Shown: piece after piece, positions 8,776 to 18,086 of the stretch
Layout of the letters: each line of letters opens with the position of its first letter
Position numbering within the stretch: the stretch's first letter is position 1
Assembly: GCA_020636355.1 (NCBI GenBank)
Contig: JACJYB010000016.1
Coordinates: 1 to 64,000 of the forward strand
Direction of reading: 5' to 3'
From: Lewinellaceae bacterium
GTDB taxonomy: Bacteria; Bacteroidota; Bacteroidia; Chitinophagales; Saprospiraceae
DNA: 64,000 nt
Notes under the pieces: generated by a model
Databases searched by the model: none
The model's input: only the letters and a program-made list of their open reading frames with translations
Told to the model about the DNA's origin: nothing
Program-made: the position numbers and the translations under genes

Positions 8776-9710
8776 GACTCCGGATTTTTTTGTTCTTCCT
8801 CCCGAATAAAGTGCAAGCTCTGTTTGATCAATTGGGCAGTGCTTTCCAGGGCTTCGTCATGAAAACTCGCTCCCGGTACCCCTTTTGCAAATTTAACCAG
8901 GTCAGCGATCTCCAGAATCTGACGGACCTTGCCGATCCACTCATTATCGGAAGTTATCTCCCGCAACCTGTTAAGTAACTCGGACGAGGGCTGCTCCAGA
9001 GCAGGAATTGAAAATTTCTTTTCCAGGAATTCCCGTAGGATATAGGTAAGCTCGCTCTGATATTCCTTAATGGCCCCGGTCTGCCATATTTCTGCATCCC
9101 GCAACTTGCGTAATTTTTCAAATGCAATGTCTTCCGGAGCGCGGTTGATCGTTTTCGCCTCAATTGGTTTAGCCTGTCGCTTACGGTATTTTTTCCACAC
9201 AAAAAATACCACTACCAGCAAGGCCAGACCCAGCAGGATCCACAGATAGACCAGGTAATCGTACCATTTGACTCCTTCGCGAATGATATCTTTCACAGGT
9301 CTTATCTCCGGACCCTCGACCAGCGACGAATCAAGTAATGCATTAATTATCAGTGAATTGGAATACATTGTGTCACTTCCGTTCTGCGGACTAACCGCCA
9401 ATCCGGGAAGCAAAGACCGACCATCTGCCAGCGGTACAAATCGCATCTCCTTGATCCAGCCGCCACCTCGTGGTGTCCAGGGCGTAGACTCTACAATTGC
9501 GATTGACCGTGCGGTATCGATCGTAAATGGCAACCAGACGAGCGTATCAGGGAGGCCACTTACTTCCAACTGTAATCGCGCCGGTATTCCCACCCGGAGG
9601 GTATCGGACGCCAGCCGGCTCCTGACTTCCGGTTGCTGAGCCCGGGCGGTGTCGGAGAACAATAGCATCAACCCGCAAAGAAGAAAACCGATCCGCATTA
9701 TCCCCTTCAT
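8772..9710 (-). CDS. Bat-operon single-pass membrane protein
   Basis: A 312-residue protein with a signal peptide (about 1-24), a short periplasmic beta-rich domain (about 25-145), one transmembrane helix (about 152-172, ending KKYRKR) and a cytoplasmic helical domain (about 185-300). Helical segments such as YILREFLEKKF and LVKFAKG resemble the cytoplasmic part of DUF4381/BatD-tail proteins commonly coded between DUF58 and BatA genes in Bacteroidota. Four-base overlaps on both sides bind it into the operon. The exact family name is uncertain; the operon role is inferred from position and topology. Confidence 0.72.
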   Translation of the reverse strand: MKGIMRIGFLLCGLMLLFSDTARAQQPEVRSRLASDTLRVGIPARLQLEVSGLPDTLVWLPFTIDTARSIAIVESTPWTPRGGGWIKEMRFVPLADGRSLLPGLAVSPQNGSDTMYSNSLIINALLDSSLVEGPEIRPVKDIIREGVKWYDYLVYLWILLGLALLVVVFFVWKKYRKRQAKPIEAKTINRAPEDIAFEKLRKLRDAEIWQTGAIKEYQSELTYILREFLEKKFSIPALEQPSSELLNRLREITSDNEWIGKVRQILEIADLVKFAKGVPGASFHDEALESTAQLIKQSLHFIREEEQKNPES

Positions 9711-10576
9711 CCTGAGCGCTTTTTAAAGAACCGCATCAATGTACGGACATAAGATTCGTCTGTTCGTACCTGCATCATATCTGCTCCGGACCGGGTAAAA
9801 ACTCGTTTCGCCTCCACACGGTACGTGAGAAAACGTTCTTCATAGGCTTGCCGGATCCGTGCATCCGACGTATCTAATAATCTGATTTCTCCCGTTTCCG
9901 GATCTGCAACCCGCAGCATTCCTACTGCCGGCAGTGTCTCCTCCCTGGGATCAAAAATGCACATGCCGATGAGATCGTGCCGCTTGGCCACGACGCGTAC
10001 CGGTTGTGTATATGAATTCGTGAGAAAATCGGATATCAGGAAGGCGATGGACTTTTTCTTCAATACATTATTCAGGAATTCGAGGGCGACCTTCAGATCA
10101 GTTCCTACCTGCTTGGGCTCGAAGTAAAGTAACTCCCTGATTATGCGCAAGATGTGGCTCTTACCTTTCTTAGGTGGTATGTACAACTCAATGCGATCGG
10201 AGAAAAGAATCAATCCAACCTTATCGTTATTCTGAATGGCTGAAAAAGCCAGTACCGCACAGATCTCGGTAATCACTTCGTTCTTAAACTGTTGCTGCGT
10301 TCCGAAGTAGGCCGATTTACTAACATCAACCAATAACATAACCGTCAACTCCCGTTCTTCTTCGAAGATCTTAACGTGCGGCTCGCCGGTTCGCGCAGTC
10401 ACATTCCAGTCAATGGAACGAATGTCATCTCCAAACTGATAGGTACGCACCTCGCTAAACGACATGCCTCTGCCCTTAAATGCGCTGTGGTACTCTCCGG
10501 AGAAGATGTGTTTACTCAGGCCTTTGGTCTTAATTTCGATTCGATGTACCTTTCTTAGCAGTTCTCCAGTATCCAT
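9707..10576 (-). CDS. DUF58 domain protein of the MoxR/Bat operon
   Basis: A 289-residue soluble protein. The DUF58 signature is clear in the first third: GRGMSFSEVRTYQFGDD followed by RSIDWNVTARTGEPHVK. A degenerate VWA-like fold follows (MLLVDVSKSAYFG, then LILFSDRIELYIPP). DUF58 proteins almost always accompany MoxR AAA+ ATPases and are thought to be their substrates or adaptors. The start lies one base after the stop of the secreted 447-residue gene, and the stop overlaps the next gene by four bases. Confidence 0.9.
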   Translation of the reverse strand: MDTGELLRKVHRIEIKTKGLSKHIFSGEYHSAFKGRGMSFSEVRTYQFGDDIRSIDWNVTARTGEPHVKIFEEERELTVMLLVDVSKSAYFGTQQQFKNEVITEICAVLAFSAIQNNDKVGLILFSDRIELYIPPKKGKSHILRIIRELLYFEPKQVGTDLKVALEFLNNVLKKKSIAFLISDFLTNSYTQPVRVVAKRHDLIGMCIFDPREETLPAVGMLRVADPETGEIRLLDTSDARIRQAYEERFLTYRVEAKRVFTRSGADMMQVRTDESYVRTLMRFFKKRSG

Positions 10577-10577
10577 A

Positions 10578-11921
10578 TCACTGATATTTTAAGATGTAAT
10601 CAATGATGGTATTGTTATCCAGGTTTCCTTCAAAATAGGAATAGGGTATGATGAAGCTCTTCTGGCCATACAATGCGTTGAATCCCGTAGATATCCTAAA
10701 TCCCCTTTTAGTCAGGTTGATGTATTGAAAATCTTCCAGTTTTGGTCGCATGTATTCCAACTCAAAAGGCCAGTCCAGCATTTGAATTTTGGGCTGCAGA
10801 TATTGCGTAATGGCATTCTGATAATCGTATTTCTTCTTGAATAAGGATGCGATCTCAACGGTTTCTGCTTTTTCGAAATCATAGTTGATGGCTAACAATT
10901 CATACTGCCCCTGATCTGACTTGGCGATTAAACTACCTGAAAAAAAACGTCCATTATACCAGCTTACTTCAGGCCAGACATGCAGCGTATGTTTCCAGCG
11001 GTCGGAGGGATCACCCACCTCCCGTTCCAGTCGGGAAAATTCATCCCGTACATCTCCGATAAACCGCATGATCTGTTTACGCAAATTGAATTCTGTTACA
11101 TCGGGAAAGCTCAGATTATAAAGCGAAGTCTCATCTGCCGTCAGATCAACCTGGACGGGCAGTTCTCTACGCAGTGCCAGTTCAAAATAGGTAACCTGAC
11201 TATTTTGTGGACGCCAGGCTACTTGCATCAGGGTCGGCTGATTGATTTGCAATGTTGCTTCGGCCTGTTTGACATTCCGGTCATCCGTGACTTCGACGAC
11301 AAACTTACCTGCCTTTTCTCCATCACAGTTGCCATTCAGGAAGTAGATCTGTTTGGTCTGCAGGTTTTGAAAAATACCTTGTATCCGCCACAAATCTTTG
11401 GTCAGGATCAAATCGTAGTCAACCGCATTGAATTGCCCCTGATACGATCGAATCCAGCTATCCGGCACAACCGTAGTCCAATCGGTGGTCTGGCTGGTCG
11501 GGGACAGGCGGATTAATAATTCCCGGTCCCGGTTGACATTATACCAGGATCCTTCCCATCCGCCTTCATTACGCTTTAATTGCCACTGACCGGAAGGTTG
11601 GTGGTTCTCGTCCCATTCCGCCATGGTCAACTTATCTCCTACCAAGTCACCTTCCACGGAGAAATAGGCTTCCTGCAGGTCAAACTGATACACGGCCGAC
11701 ACATTACTTCCCTGAACGGCCATCCAAAACAAAAATGGAATGCCATCCTGAAGCCGACCGATATATGCTTGTTCGGAATCCCACTGGTGGCCGGGAAATT
11801 CCTGATTCAGGTACCTGTTCAGACGCTTCCAAAGATCGCCGGCAGGGTCCTGTCCGGATACCCGCAAGGAGGAAGTAAGGAGCAGCAGCCAGAGGAATAT
11901 GAGACCGGATTTTTGCATCAA
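10578..11921 (-). CDS. Secreted DUF3298/RsiV-like protein inside the Bat operon
   Basis: A 447-residue protein with a clear signal peptide (about 1-23, ending VSGQ). The first 290 residues are beta-rich with no family recognised. The last 150 resemble DUF3298/RsiV-type proteins: EIASLFKKKYDYQNAI, then FQYINLTKRGFRISTGFNALYG and the closing IIPYSYFEG. The family call is by eye and moderate. Its start forms an ATGA overlap with the moxR stop, and only one base separates its stop from the DUF58 start, so it belongs to the operon. A secreted protein between moxR and the DUF58 gene is not part of the classical Bat gene order. Confidence 0.7.
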   Translation of the reverse strand: MMQKSGLIFLWLLLLTSSLRVSGQDPAGDLWKRLNRYLNQEFPGHQWDSEQAYIGRLQDGIPFLFWMAVQGSNVSAVYQFDLQEAYFSVEGDLVGDKLTMAEWDENHQPSGQWQLKRNEGGWEGSWYNVNRDRELLIRLSPTSQTTDWTTVVPDSWIRSYQGQFNAVDYDLILTKDLWRIQGIFQNLQTKQIYFLNGNCDGEKAGKFVVEVTDDRNVKQAEATLQINQPTLMQVAWRPQNSQVTYFELALRRELPVQVDLTADETSLYNLSFPDVTEFNLRKQIMRFIGDVRDEFSRLEREVGDPSDRWKHTLHVWPEVSWYNGRFFSGSLIAKSDQGQYELLAINYDFEKAETVEIASLFKKKYDYQNAITQYLQPKIQMLDWPFELEYMRPKLEDFQYINLTKRGFRISTGFNALYGQKSFIIPYSYFEGNLDNNTIIDYILKYQ

Positions 11922-12919
11922 GGAACCTGAACCGTATTTAGTATCTCTGTGATGATTTGTTCCTGCGTGATGTTTTCAGCTTCCGCCTCATAAGTCAGGC
12001 CGATGCGATGACGCATCACATCCATACAAACCTGCCGCACATCTTCAGGGATAACATATCCTCTGCGCTTGATAAATGCATAAGCTTTGCTGGCCAGGGC
12101 CAGATTTATGCTGGCGCGGGGTGATCCACCATAGGCAATCAGGTGTTTCAGGCTGCCTAATCCGGCTGCTTCCGGATCGCGGCTGGCGAAGACGATGTCG
12201 ATGATGTATTGTTCAATTTTTTCGTCCATATAAATCTTGCGGACCACCTGACGGGCACGAATAATGGATTGCGGGTCAATGACCGGTTCGATTTTCGGCA
12301 AATTGTCCGGTGCCAGATTAAGCCGAATGATCTGCCTTTCTTCTTCACGGTCCGGATAACCGATTTTTACTTTCAGCATAAAACGATCCACCTGGGCCTC
12401 AGGAAGCGGATAAGTGCCTTCTTGTTCGATCGGGTTCTGAGTAGCCAGGACTAAAAATGGTTCTTCCAGCAGATAAGTTTGCTTGTCGATGGTAACCTGG
12501 CGTTCCTGCATCGCTTCAAGCAATGCCGATTGAACTTTAGCCGGAGCCCGGTTGATCTCATCTGCCAGGATGAAATTGGAGAAAATTGGGCCTTTCCGGA
12601 CACTGAATTCATTTTTGGTCGGGTTGAAGATCATCGTGCCGATGATGTCAGCCGGAAGTAAATCAGGCGTAAACTGGATCCGGTTAAATTGTGCATGAAT
12701 GGCGGAGGCCAGGGATTTAATCGCTAAGGTCTTTGCCAATCCCGGAAGTCCTTCCAGCAATACGTGCCCATTGGCCAGCAAACCAATCATCAGCTGCTGA
12801 ATCATGTGTTTTTGCCCAATAATGACCTTATCGGTCTGAGACTGAATTTTCTCGATGAAAGCACTCTCAATGTAAATCTGTTGATTGAGCGCTTCAATAT
12901 CAACTGCAATCTGTGTCAT
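11918..12919 (-). CDS. moxR: MoxR-family AAA+ ATPase
   Basis: First gene of the operon, 333 residues. The AAA+ core shows Walker A (GLPGLAKT, about 57-64), Walker B with sensor region (FILADEINRAPAKVQ), the MoxR-typical EAMQERQVTID segment and the sensor-1 block (ATQNPIEQEGTYPLPEAQVDRF). The C-terminal lid domain carries GGSPRASINLALASKAYA. MoxR ATPases act as chaperones for VWA-domain partners, here expected to be BatA, BatB and the DUF58 protein. A strong hairpin lies 13-40 bp upstream of the start (separate entry). Confidence 0.95.
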   Translation of the reverse strand: MTQIAVDIEALNQQIYIESAFIEKIQSQTDKVIIGQKHMIQQLMIGLLANGHVLLEGLPGLAKTLAIKSLASAIHAQFNRIQFTPDLLPADIIGTMIFNPTKNEFSVRKGPIFSNFILADEINRAPAKVQSALLEAMQERQVTIDKQTYLLEEPFLVLATQNPIEQEGTYPLPEAQVDRFMLKVKIGYPDREEERQIIRLNLAPDNLPKIEPVIDPQSIIRARQVVRKIYMDEKIEQYIIDIVFASRDPEAAGLGSLKHLIAYGGSPRASINLALASKAYAFIKRRGYVIPEDVRQVCMDVMRHRIGLTYEAEAENITQEQIITEILNTVQVP

Positions 12920-12932
12920 GATTTAACTTTAC

Positions 12933-12958
12933 GAGCCCGTAGATTCGGGCTCTTTTTT
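12933..12958 (+). terminator. Hairpin with T-run just upstream of moxR
   Basis: A perfect 7-bp stem (GAGCCCG, loop of 6, CGGGCTC) is followed on the plus strand by six T. As a plus-strand element it has the form of an intrinsic terminator and would stop antisense transcription leaving moxR. On the minus strand the same hairpin would sit in the moxR leader, 14 bases before the start codon, where it could affect translation. No plus-strand gene ends here, so its job is open. Confidence 0.5.
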
Positions 12959-13099
12959 GAATTTTACCTGACCGGTAGCGGTACAGAATTTCACCTGGTT
13001 TAGCTAAAAACCCCTGAAATTAGGTGGTTTTTTGTCGTCAGCTAAATAATTAACGGATGTTTTAATAAAACCTTAACGGGAACGGGCGAAATGAATTCA

Positions 13100-13185
13100 A
13101 TCAGGATGCATCGAGAGGTACCCCGAAACTCTCTCCAACAAGAAGTTAAGCCCCTAAGCGCCTCATTTCTACTGACCTTGAATCT
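13100..13185 (+). pseudogene. Degenerate 5S rRNA-like fragment
   Basis: The stretch around 13142-13162 reads GAAGTTAAGCCCCTAAGCGC, which closely matches the strongly conserved loop C/helix III-to-helix IV part of bacterial 5S rRNA (GAAGTTAAGC...AGCGCC). A TACTG at 13169-13173 falls about where 5S has GGTACTG, and ACCCCGAAAC just before would be the worn CCGAAC box. The terminal stem is not evident and no 16S or 23S gene is nearby, so this looks like a relic and not a working gene. Confidence 0.35.
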
Positions 13186-13208
13186 TAGCCGGTGAAAGAA
13201 TTGGCTTT

Positions 13209-14072
13209 TTAATCCGATGTAGGGATCTTTTCCTTCGGCATCGATTCTCCGAATGGAGCATCCGGTTCTTTCGCCATCGTCCGATAAATAGCCCGGTCAA
13301 CAAATCCTGGGAAAAATTTGCTTAACCACGCTACTCCATATCCTTCCGACGTCAGGATCAGGTCCCGCCTGCGGTGTTGAATGGCCCAGAAGACAGCTTT
13401 GGCTACCGCCTCAGGGGTCATCATCTTATGCTCTTCCCGGGGACTTTCTCCCTGTGGTTTGCCTTGCGCATCCAGGGCTGCGAATCGAATCTTGGTAGCA
13501 GTGAATCCCGGACAAGCCACCAGGACATGCAAGTCTTCCTCCAGGTGTTCGATACGCAGTGATTCAAGAAATCCTTCCATGGCAAATTTGGAAGCTGCAT
13601 ACCCGGTCCGTCCGGGCAACCCATGCTTACCGGAAATAGAGGACATGCCCACAATACTCCCATGAGCGGACAGAATGTGTGGAAGCGCATATTTCGTACA
13701 GTAAACAGTACCCCAGAAATTAACGTCCATCACCCGGTGTAAAACCTCCAAATCCAGATCAATCAACCTGGCCCGCATCGAAATGCCTGCATTATTAATT
13801 AATACATCAATCCGGTGAAATACTTGTAAGGTTTCTTCAATTAAGTTCCGGCAATCTTGTGGATCAGTCACATCGGTAGGAACAGCCAGGGCATTTACGC
13901 CCAAAGTGGATATTTTGTCCGCTATATTTTGGATCGCCGATTCATTCCGGGCGGCGAGCACTACATCGTAACCTCCCCGGGCCAATTGCCAGGCACAAGC
14001 TTTACCAATCCCGGAAGATGCGCCGGTAATAATGGCAACCCGATGTGGCGTCATTTCCATAATGAAGATCAT
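13209..14072 (-). CDS. Short-chain dehydrogenase/reductase (SDR)
   Basis: A 287-residue classical SDR oxidoreductase. The cofactor motif TGASSGIG lies near residue 17, NNAG follows at about 95, the catalytic Ser falls in GMSSISG and the YAASK motif gives Tyr and Lys. The arginine in VLAARNES after strand 2 suggests NADP preference. The C-terminal extension (FPGFVDRAIYRTMAKEPDAPFGE) places it near the DltE/DhrS-type group acting on ketones or lipid-like substrates; the substrate is unknown. Alternative starts exist at 14060 and 14054. It is transcribed alone, with the T9SS gene's terminator upstream. Confidence 0.9.
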   Translation of the reverse strand: MIFIMEMTPHRVAIITGASSGIGKACAWQLARGGYDVVLAARNESAIQNIADKISTLGVNALAVPTDVTDPQDCRNLIEETLQVFHRIDVLINNAGISMRARLIDLDLEVLHRVMDVNFWGTVYCTKYALPHILSAHGSIVGMSSISGKHGLPGRTGYAASKFAMEGFLESLRIEHLEEDLHVLVACPGFTATKIRFAALDAQGKPQGESPREEHKMMTPEAVAKAVFWAIQHRRRDLILTSEGYGVAWLSKFFPGFVDRAIYRTMAKEPDAPFGESMPKEKIPTSD

Positions 14073-14190
14073 GCCCCTTCTGATCTTTAAAACAATGGTT
14101 GCGGTAAATGAGTTTTTCGGAAAAGTATGATCTTGGTTAGTTTGGATTGGATCCGGAGCGATCTCTATAATTCTGGAGGCTAAAAATACA

Positions 14191-14220
14191 AAAACCGATC
14201 CTTCGTTAAGGATCGGTTTT
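14191..14220 (-). terminator. Intrinsic (bidirectional) terminator
   Basis: A perfect 13-bp inverted repeat (arm AAAACCGATCCTT) with a four-base loop, flanked by A-runs on the left and T-runs on the right, works in either direction. It lies 56 bp beyond the stop of the minus-strand T9SS gene ending at 14276 and should terminate that transcript before the SDR gene. Confidence 0.85.
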
Positions 14221-14275
14221 CATCTGCGATCTTGAAGCATTCTGTCGTTTAAAAAAAAATCCCCAATAGTATTTG

Positions 14276-16462
14276 TCAACGGAGGAGAAACAATTTGGCA
14301 ACGCCAACCGGTTTTCCTTCGTGATATATTCGGATAAAATACATGCCGGTATTCCTTACTTCCGGCAAGAAATGGATCGTGGAAAAATTCATTTTCTGCC
14401 TCCATAATTTGACCCCGTAAGGGTCTACCATTTCCATTTCCAGATCATTTAACGAACCCTGATTAAGCACGGATAGGGTAATCTCACCCTGGCTAGGGTT
14501 TGGAAAGACACTTATTTGCAAGCCATTGTATTTGGCATCCGGATTAGTCGGTACTACATCCAGTATCTGTGCCTTGATCAGATGATCGGTTTCATTGGTC
14601 AGATAAGGGCCTTTCAGGTCGTAATAGACGACGGCGCGGCTCTGTACATGTACACCGGCAGGCGCATTCTCGTAAGGTAGTATGGTATAGGTAATAAAGC
14701 CTACCGAAGAAGGACTATCCGTTGATTTACCCGGCAAATTGACATTGGAAAAAACAAAACGGATAACCCCGTTTTCATTAAGATCATAGGTGAAAGGATG
14801 AGAAGCTGGACCCACTTGAATGGTCCGCGGGTCCAGCCACTCGGATAGGGTGTCTAAAATAACGACCGTATGTGCAGTGTCCTGTAAGGTGTTCTGAAAT
14901 TGAATGGTAAAGCTCAATTGTGTGTGTTGGTCAATGCGGTGTTCAAGCCCCACACCCTCAGGAAGGCTTTGCTTACGATTCGGAATAAAGACCCGTTCAT
15001 TGTTTATGCAAAGGCGTGAATAATTTAGTTCTTCATCATACATTGGAAACTGGGTGATGATACCCGGGCTGGCGGTTCCTACCGAAGGACAACCTTCTTT
15101 GTAGGTAAACGTATGGCTCACGCCGGGATACCCGTCAGGTTGACGTACTTCCAACCGGTAAGTATGTGTTGTCGTGGGGATTGATATGGATTCCTGCGCC
15201 AGTTGGTTCAACCGGACATTGTCGTCCTTCAGGAATATGACGACGTCTTCGGTGATGACGAAGGAGGCTGGCTTGGTCATATCACCAGGACCTACATTGC
15301 GCAGCTGAAACTTGATGGAATCACCTTCACATTCGCTCTTTACTGCAATGACGCCCTCATTCCAGGTCCCGGCATCACAACTGTTGTCGGCAAAGATCCC
15401 ACTTTCCAGGCAATGCGTCAGTCCGGACAGCACGTTACAATCGATACGAACACTCAGTGACTGGGTATATTGCTCAAGTGGCTGTAAGGTCCCCAGTGAA
15501 AAAAACAGCGTGTCTCCGTGAGCGACGGAAGGAATGGTGGCCTGAACCAGGGACATAGCCGGATCCAGGATGATCCACAATTTGGCATTCGTCGCCGGTA
15601 GTGCACCCAGATTGGCATAGGACACATAGAGCTTGCTGCTGCTGCAAGGCCGGCTATCCAGCATAGAGGTTTCCACATGGAGTTGGGTACAGGCGCGAAC
15701 CGGATGCTCTCCCAGATATTGGTAAGGTGCATTCCCTGCGGCAACGACCACCTCCTGATCGATAGCACAGCTCTCCCAACCTTCGGTCGGGTCATATGTG
15801 TTGATGCGATAAGTGCCGTCAGCAACAGGAAACCAAAATTCACCGTCATCATTCGTCAAGCGCCGATAGAGTTTCCCGGTTTTTACATCGGTTAGCTCCA
15901 CCATCCGGTGTGGAATCCCTTTTTCCAAAATAAACTGGCAATCCTCGTTGGCATCCCAGTAAACCTTGCCATTCATGATGCCACCCTCGTAGTTCTCCGT
16001 TCTGATCTCTACACTGAGTGGATTATTGTCCAGATCGGCAATTTCAATAACTGCCGGGTCATCGTTAAAAAATACGTAGGCCGGACCCGGAAATATTTTT
16101 CGGAAACGGAAAGTAACCAGAGGAAGACCTTGTGTAAAGTCAAATTCATTATCCAGCGGGTCAGGAGAAGTCCAGAGGAAGATAACTTTTCCTTTATTAG
16201 CCTGGTAGGTACCAATGGTCAGTTCAGGCACTCCATTGTCAAATAAATCCTTTATTCCACTGTATCCCAGTGTAAGCGGATCCCAGTTGACAGAGAAAAG
16301 AATCGCTCCCAACTTAACCGGCGCCTGCAAAACAACCTGGGCTTCGACAGCAGTATCGGACTCACTCAGGTACATCGTCAACTTGGCCTGCCCCCACCCG
16401 GCGGTGGTCAGAAGCAGCAAGATGCCGACGAAAAGTGAACCGATGTATTGCTTACGTACCAT
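14276..16462 (-). CDS. Secreted cohesin-like multidomain protein with T9SS sorting domain
   Basis: About 728 residues from the start at 16462 (MVRKQYIGSLFVG), which gives a clean signal peptide; a further in-frame ATG at 16519 would put 19 unlikely residues in front of it. The first domain after the signal peptide (AKLTMYLSESDTAVEAQVVL... FSVNWDPLTLGYSGI) resembles a cohesin-type beta-sandwich. A B-type repeat-like domain follows (NGKVYWDANEDCQFILEKGIP... GEFWFPVADGTYRI) and then DUF11-like segments. The last 80 residues are a T9SS type A sorting domain (SVFPNPSQGEITL). It is probably a cell-surface or released adhesive/structural protein; no enzymatic motif is seen. A strong terminator follows. 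Confidence 0.85.
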   Translation of the reverse strand: MVRKQYIGSLFVGILLLLTTAGWGQAKLTMYLSESDTAVEAQVVLQAPVKLGAILFSVNWDPLTLGYSGIKDLFDNGVPELTIGTYQANKGKVIFLWTSPDPLDNEFDFTQGLPLVTFRFRKIFPGPAYVFFNDDPAVIEIADLDNNPLSVEIRTENYEGGIMNGKVYWDANEDCQFILEKGIPHRMVELTDVKTGKLYRRLTNDDGEFWFPVADGTYRINTYDPTEGWESCAIDQEVVVAAGNAPYQYLGEHPVRACTQLHVETSMLDSRPCSSSKLYVSYANLGALPATNAKLWIILDPAMSLVQATIPSVAHGDTLFFSLGTLQPLEQYTQSLSVRIDCNVLSGLTHCLESGIFADNSCDAGTWNEGVIAVKSECEGDSIKFQLRNVGPGDMTKPASFVITEDVVIFLKDDNVRLNQLAQESISIPTTTHTYRLEVRQPDGYPGVSHTFTYKEGCPSVGTASPGIITQFPMYDEELNYSRLCINNERVFIPNRKQSLPEGVGLEHRIDQHTQLSFTIQFQNTLQDTAHTVVILDTLSEWLDPRTIQVGPASHPFTYDLNENGVIRFVFSNVNLPGKSTDSPSSVGFITYTILPYENAPAGVHVQSRAVVYYDLKGPYLTNETDHLIKAQILDVVPTNPDAKYNGLQISVFPNPSQGEITLSVLNQGSLNDLEMEMVDPYGVKLWRQKMNFSTIHFLPEVRNTGMYFIRIYHEGKPVGVAKLFLLR

Positions 16463-16663
16463 GGGACAATTTACATGCATTAACCATTGATAGACCAAAG
16501 ATCGCTCAAAAGGCACCATACTCCAATTATTAATTTTTGATATTGTACGAATATTATCTTTTTACACAATAGTATAACTTGTTAATTTATAATTAATTAG
16601 ATTTACAATATAAATGATGTTGTAATCGTTTCGATTCTTTAATAGAAATTTTTTAAACCCCTA

Positions 16664-18055
16664 ATGGCACAAAAGGCAAAATTGTCAGCAGCAATCCAGG
16701 CCCTGGACCCTGACGAACGCGATGAGTTTCGTCATTTCCTGCTTAACCCGGCATGGAACGCCAGCACGGAAACCCTGTCCTTATGGGATTACCTCCAGTC
16801 CGAAAACCACAATTGGTCTGCCGAGGGACGGAAGACCTTTGCCAGGACCCACCTTAAAAGCGACGAACACCGGGATGTCGATCTGCGATTGCTCGGCAGT
16901 GAACTGCTTCGATTGCTCGAGCGATACCTGATCTGGCGCCAAATTCAACACAACACAACTCTACAACGATCCATCCTGACGGAAGCTTATCTGGAAGCAG
17001 GACTTTCTAAGCACGCCGGGCAGGTCATACGACAAACCAGGAAAACTCTGGATCAGTCCAACTTGCAAAATGCCGATTATTACCAGGCTGATCTGGATCT
17101 GTACTTTAAGGAAGTGAGCTTCCAGCAACAAAACAAACGCAACGACCCAACCGAACTGCAGGAATATTTTGATCGCACCAACCTGGCTTTTATCACCCAG
17201 CTGCTGCGCCAGAGTTGCCAGCTACTCACCAACAGCGATGTATACAATACGCAATTCAATTACGGTATCCTGCCTGATCTGCTCCAGTATGTAAAGAATA
17301 ACGAATTCCTCCAGGTTCCCGTCATCGAACTTTATTACAACTTTTATCAATTAATCACCACGCAGTCTCAGGTGTATTACAACCGGCTGGTTGAACAACT
17401 TCCTCAACACATCGATGCCTTTAGCCCGGCCGAAATCAAGGATCTATATCTTGCGGTCAACAACTACGGCATCCGCAAGGTGAATCAGGGTGATAAATCG
17501 TTTGAACGTATTGCATTAAACTGGTATAAAGTGGGGCTGGATATCGGCGTACTGATCGACAAACGCAGAATGTCCATGATCACCTTTAACAACATCGCCG
17601 CCTTGGCTTTAAAGAGTAAAGAAGTCGAGTGGACCAAACAATTTGTAGAGCAATACTGTGAATTTTTGCCTTCCAGTGAACGTGATAATGTGGTCCTCTT
17701 TAATCTGGCCCGGATCCATTACCTTGAGAAAACATACCTAAAAGCCACCGAATGCCTGCAGAAAACCCATTTCAAGGACTCGCTGCTCAACCTTGCTTCG
17801 AAAGCATTGCTTGCCAAAGTCTATTTCGAATCCGGCGAGTGGAACCTGCTGGAGTATCATCTGCTGGCTACCAAAGCTTTTGCCTACCGACAAAAGCGAT
17901 TAGGGTATCATAAACGCTCTTTTCTGAATTTTATACGTGGAGTCGATGCCTTGATGACGCGGAACCCGGACCGGCAAAAAATCGAAAAATTACTCCAGTC
18001 CCTGAGTCCTACCGTAGAAAAAGATTGGTTGCTGGAGATGGCTGCCCGCGCTTGA
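16664..18055 (+). CDS. Unrecognised helical protein
   Basis: A 463-residue protein not assigned to any family. It has no signal peptide or membrane segment and is almost entirely helical by composition, rich in Leu, Gln, Asn and Tyr, with alternating helical pairs (for example VLFNLARIHYLEKTYLKATECL and ALLAKVYFESGEWNLLEYHL) that look like divergent TPR units in the second half. The N-terminus (LDPDERDEFRHFLLNP) resembles a small helical regulator-type bundle. It starts divergently from the T9SS gene across a very AT-rich 200-bp region that must hold both promoters. Confidence 0.8.
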   Translation: MAQKAKLSAAIQALDPDERDEFRHFLLNPAWNASTETLSLWDYLQSENHNWSAEGRKTFARTHLKSDEHRDVDLRLLGSELLRLLERYLIWRQIQHNTTLQRSILTEAYLEAGLSKHAGQVIRQTRKTLDQSNLQNADYYQADLDLYFKEVSFQQQNKRNDPTELQEYFDRTNLAFITQLLRQSCQLLTNSDVYNTQFNYGILPDLLQYVKNNEFLQVPVIELYYNFYQLITTQSQVYYNRLVEQLPQHIDAFSPAEIKDLYLAVNNYGIRKVNQGDKSFERIALNWYKVGLDIGVLIDKRRMSMITFNNIAALALKSKEVEWTKQFVEQYCEFLPSSERDNVVLFNLARIHYLEKTYLKATECLQKTHFKDSLLNLASKALLAKVYFESGEWNLLEYHLLATKAFAYRQKRLGYHKRSFLNFIRGVDALMTRNPDRQKIEKLLQSLSPTVEKDWLLEMAARA

Positions 18056-18086
18056 GGCATTGGGTTTTATAGAATAATTGAGCCGG

